Source of the DNA: Streptomyces sp. NBC_01717
Lineage (GTDB): Bacteria; Actinomycetota; Actinomycetes; Streptomycetales; Streptomycetaceae
DNA length: 64,000 nt
Direction: 5' to 3'
Assembly (NCBI RefSeq): GCF_036248255.1
Contig: NZ_CP109178.1
Coordinates: 2,108,001-2,172,000, forward strand
The notes beneath the pieces were generated by a model, which saw only the letters and a list, made by a program, of their open reading frames with translations, searched no databases and had not been told where the DNA came from. The position numbers were made by a program, and so were the translations under genes. Positions 63,430-64,000 of this stretch are shown piece by piece (the stretch's first letter is position 1; the number at the start of each line of letters is the position of its first letter).

Positions 63430-64000
63430 TTACGCCTCCCAGACGCCGACACTCGTGCGGTCGTCGGCGTACCCCTTCACCCTGAGCTGGGTGTCCGCGA
63501 GGAAGGCCGCCAGGCCGGGCGGTTCCGGGGGCGTCCAGCGTTCGGCGAGCTCGTCGGCGAGGGCGGGCTCGCCGCGCAACGGCTCGGCCAGCCCGGTGCT
63601 GCAGAGCAGCAGCGTGTCCCCCGGTCGGGCCACCGAGGCGCGGAACCGGAAGGGCTCCGCCGGTGGCGGGGGCGGGCTCTCGATGTACGGGGACGGGGGC
63701 GTCGTGATCCCCAGGTCCATGGTCAGCCGGTCGCCGTGGGGCCCGCTCTCGGGGGACGCGGATCCGAAACCGACGACGGGCTCCCCGGTGACGGCCCCGG
63801 GCGCCGGAACGTCCGGTTCGAGGTCCCGCCAGACGCCGTCGCGCAGCCGGAAGAGCCCGCCGCCGCCCACTCCGAAGAAGACCCGGGTGCGGCAGTCGGG
63901 GTCGGCCGACAGGAGCAGGCAGCGCAGGCCCGCGGTGTACTCGTGCGGTTCGAGCCCCAACTCGGCGGCGCGGGCGCGGAGCCTGCCGTAACTGCGGTCG
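63430..64000 (-). CDS. PP2C-like phosphatase domain protein, partial
   Basis: The frame is open to the right edge (visible from DRSYGRLRARAAELG onward), so the N-terminus is missing; about 190 C-terminal residues are seen. GDTLLLCSTGLAEPL and the closing ADDRTSVGVWEA are typical of PP2C-family Ser/Thr phosphatases (the final Asp binds metal). A 40-residue insert before it is Pro/Ser-rich (TTPPSPYIESPPPPPAEP). Streptomycete proteins of this type are often annotated as PP2C-domain proteins of unknown targets. Confidence 0.75.
   Translation of the reverse strand, partial: DRSYGRLRARAAELGLEPHEYTAGLRCLLLSADPDCRTRVFFGVGGGGLFRLRDGVWRDLEPDVPAPGAVTGEPVVGFGSASPESGPHGDRLTMDLGITTPPSPYIESPPPPPAEPFRFRASVARPGDTLLLCSTGLAEPLRGEPALADELAERWTPPEPPGLAAFLADTQLRVKGYADDRTSVGVWEA

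Overview
The window is high-GC actinobacterial chromosome, most likely Streptomyces. The grounds are the strong GC bias at third codon positions, frequent GTG starts, ATGA/GTGA coupled overlaps, the gene families present (DUF2510, DUF2637, PucR-regulated xanthine dehydrogenase, RNase Sa-type secreted ribonuclease, FhuF reductase behind an iron box) and TTGAC/TAnnnT promoters. I see no rRNA, tRNA, CRISPR array, phage or complete insertion sequence.

Layout. 1-3617 (minus): end of a two-component system (response regulator cut by the left edge, NarL-type sensor kinase) behind a membrane acyltransferase and a secreted alpha/beta hydrolase. 3854-5638: glyoxylate carboligase with two upstream operator-like palindromes. 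5890-7549: a zinc-ribbon protein with a degenerate Mrr-like domain, a GNAT acetyltransferase and a small hypothetical. 7583-11822: two coupled acyl-CoA synthetases facing a GAF-LuxR regulator. 11930-16299: LysE exporter, AlkZ-like winged-helix protein, DMT transporter, DUF2510 membrane protein, SnoaL-like protein.

16307-26295 is one minus-strand transcription unit: flavin reductase, SsuA-, SsuC- and SsuB-like sulfonate importer, flavin-dependent monooxygenase, then a fused ABC exporter and an aldo/keto reductase, mostly with overlapping starts and stops. Upstream lies an apparently leaderless 40-codon ORF ending in a cysteine cluster, a candidate cysteine-sensing leader peptide. A ROK regulator follows at 26338-27591.

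27960-31410: an ArsR-SRPBCC fusion with a palindrome in its promoter spacer, and a secreted ExeM/NucH-type nuclease whose ribosome site lies in a hairpin. 31555-34106: an orphan ACP, ketosynthase and alpha/beta hydrolase set. 34463-42820: a secreted peptidoglycan amidase, a nucleotidyltransferase-fold protein, an MFS transporter behind a mini-ORF with alternative stems, and a large secreted subtilase.

43057-52064 is a purine block: FAD, 2Fe-2S and molybdenum subunits of xanthine dehydrogenase, an AzgA-type purine permease, the XdhC maturation factor and a divergent PucR regulator. With gcl it suggests purine use down to glyoxylate. A 161-bp MITE-like element sits exactly at the stop codon of the molybdenum subunit; a 44-bp derivative of the same element sits exactly at the stop codon of the pyruvate oxidase gene at 61625.

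52202-64000: TPR-like protein, lipoprotein, GntR regulator, iron-boxed FhuF-type reductase, DUF2637 membrane protein, anti-sigma-type ATPase, a secreted RNase Sa-type ribonuclease next to a barstar-type inhibitor, GH38 alpha-mannosidase, pyruvate oxidase, and a PP2C-like protein cut by the right edge.
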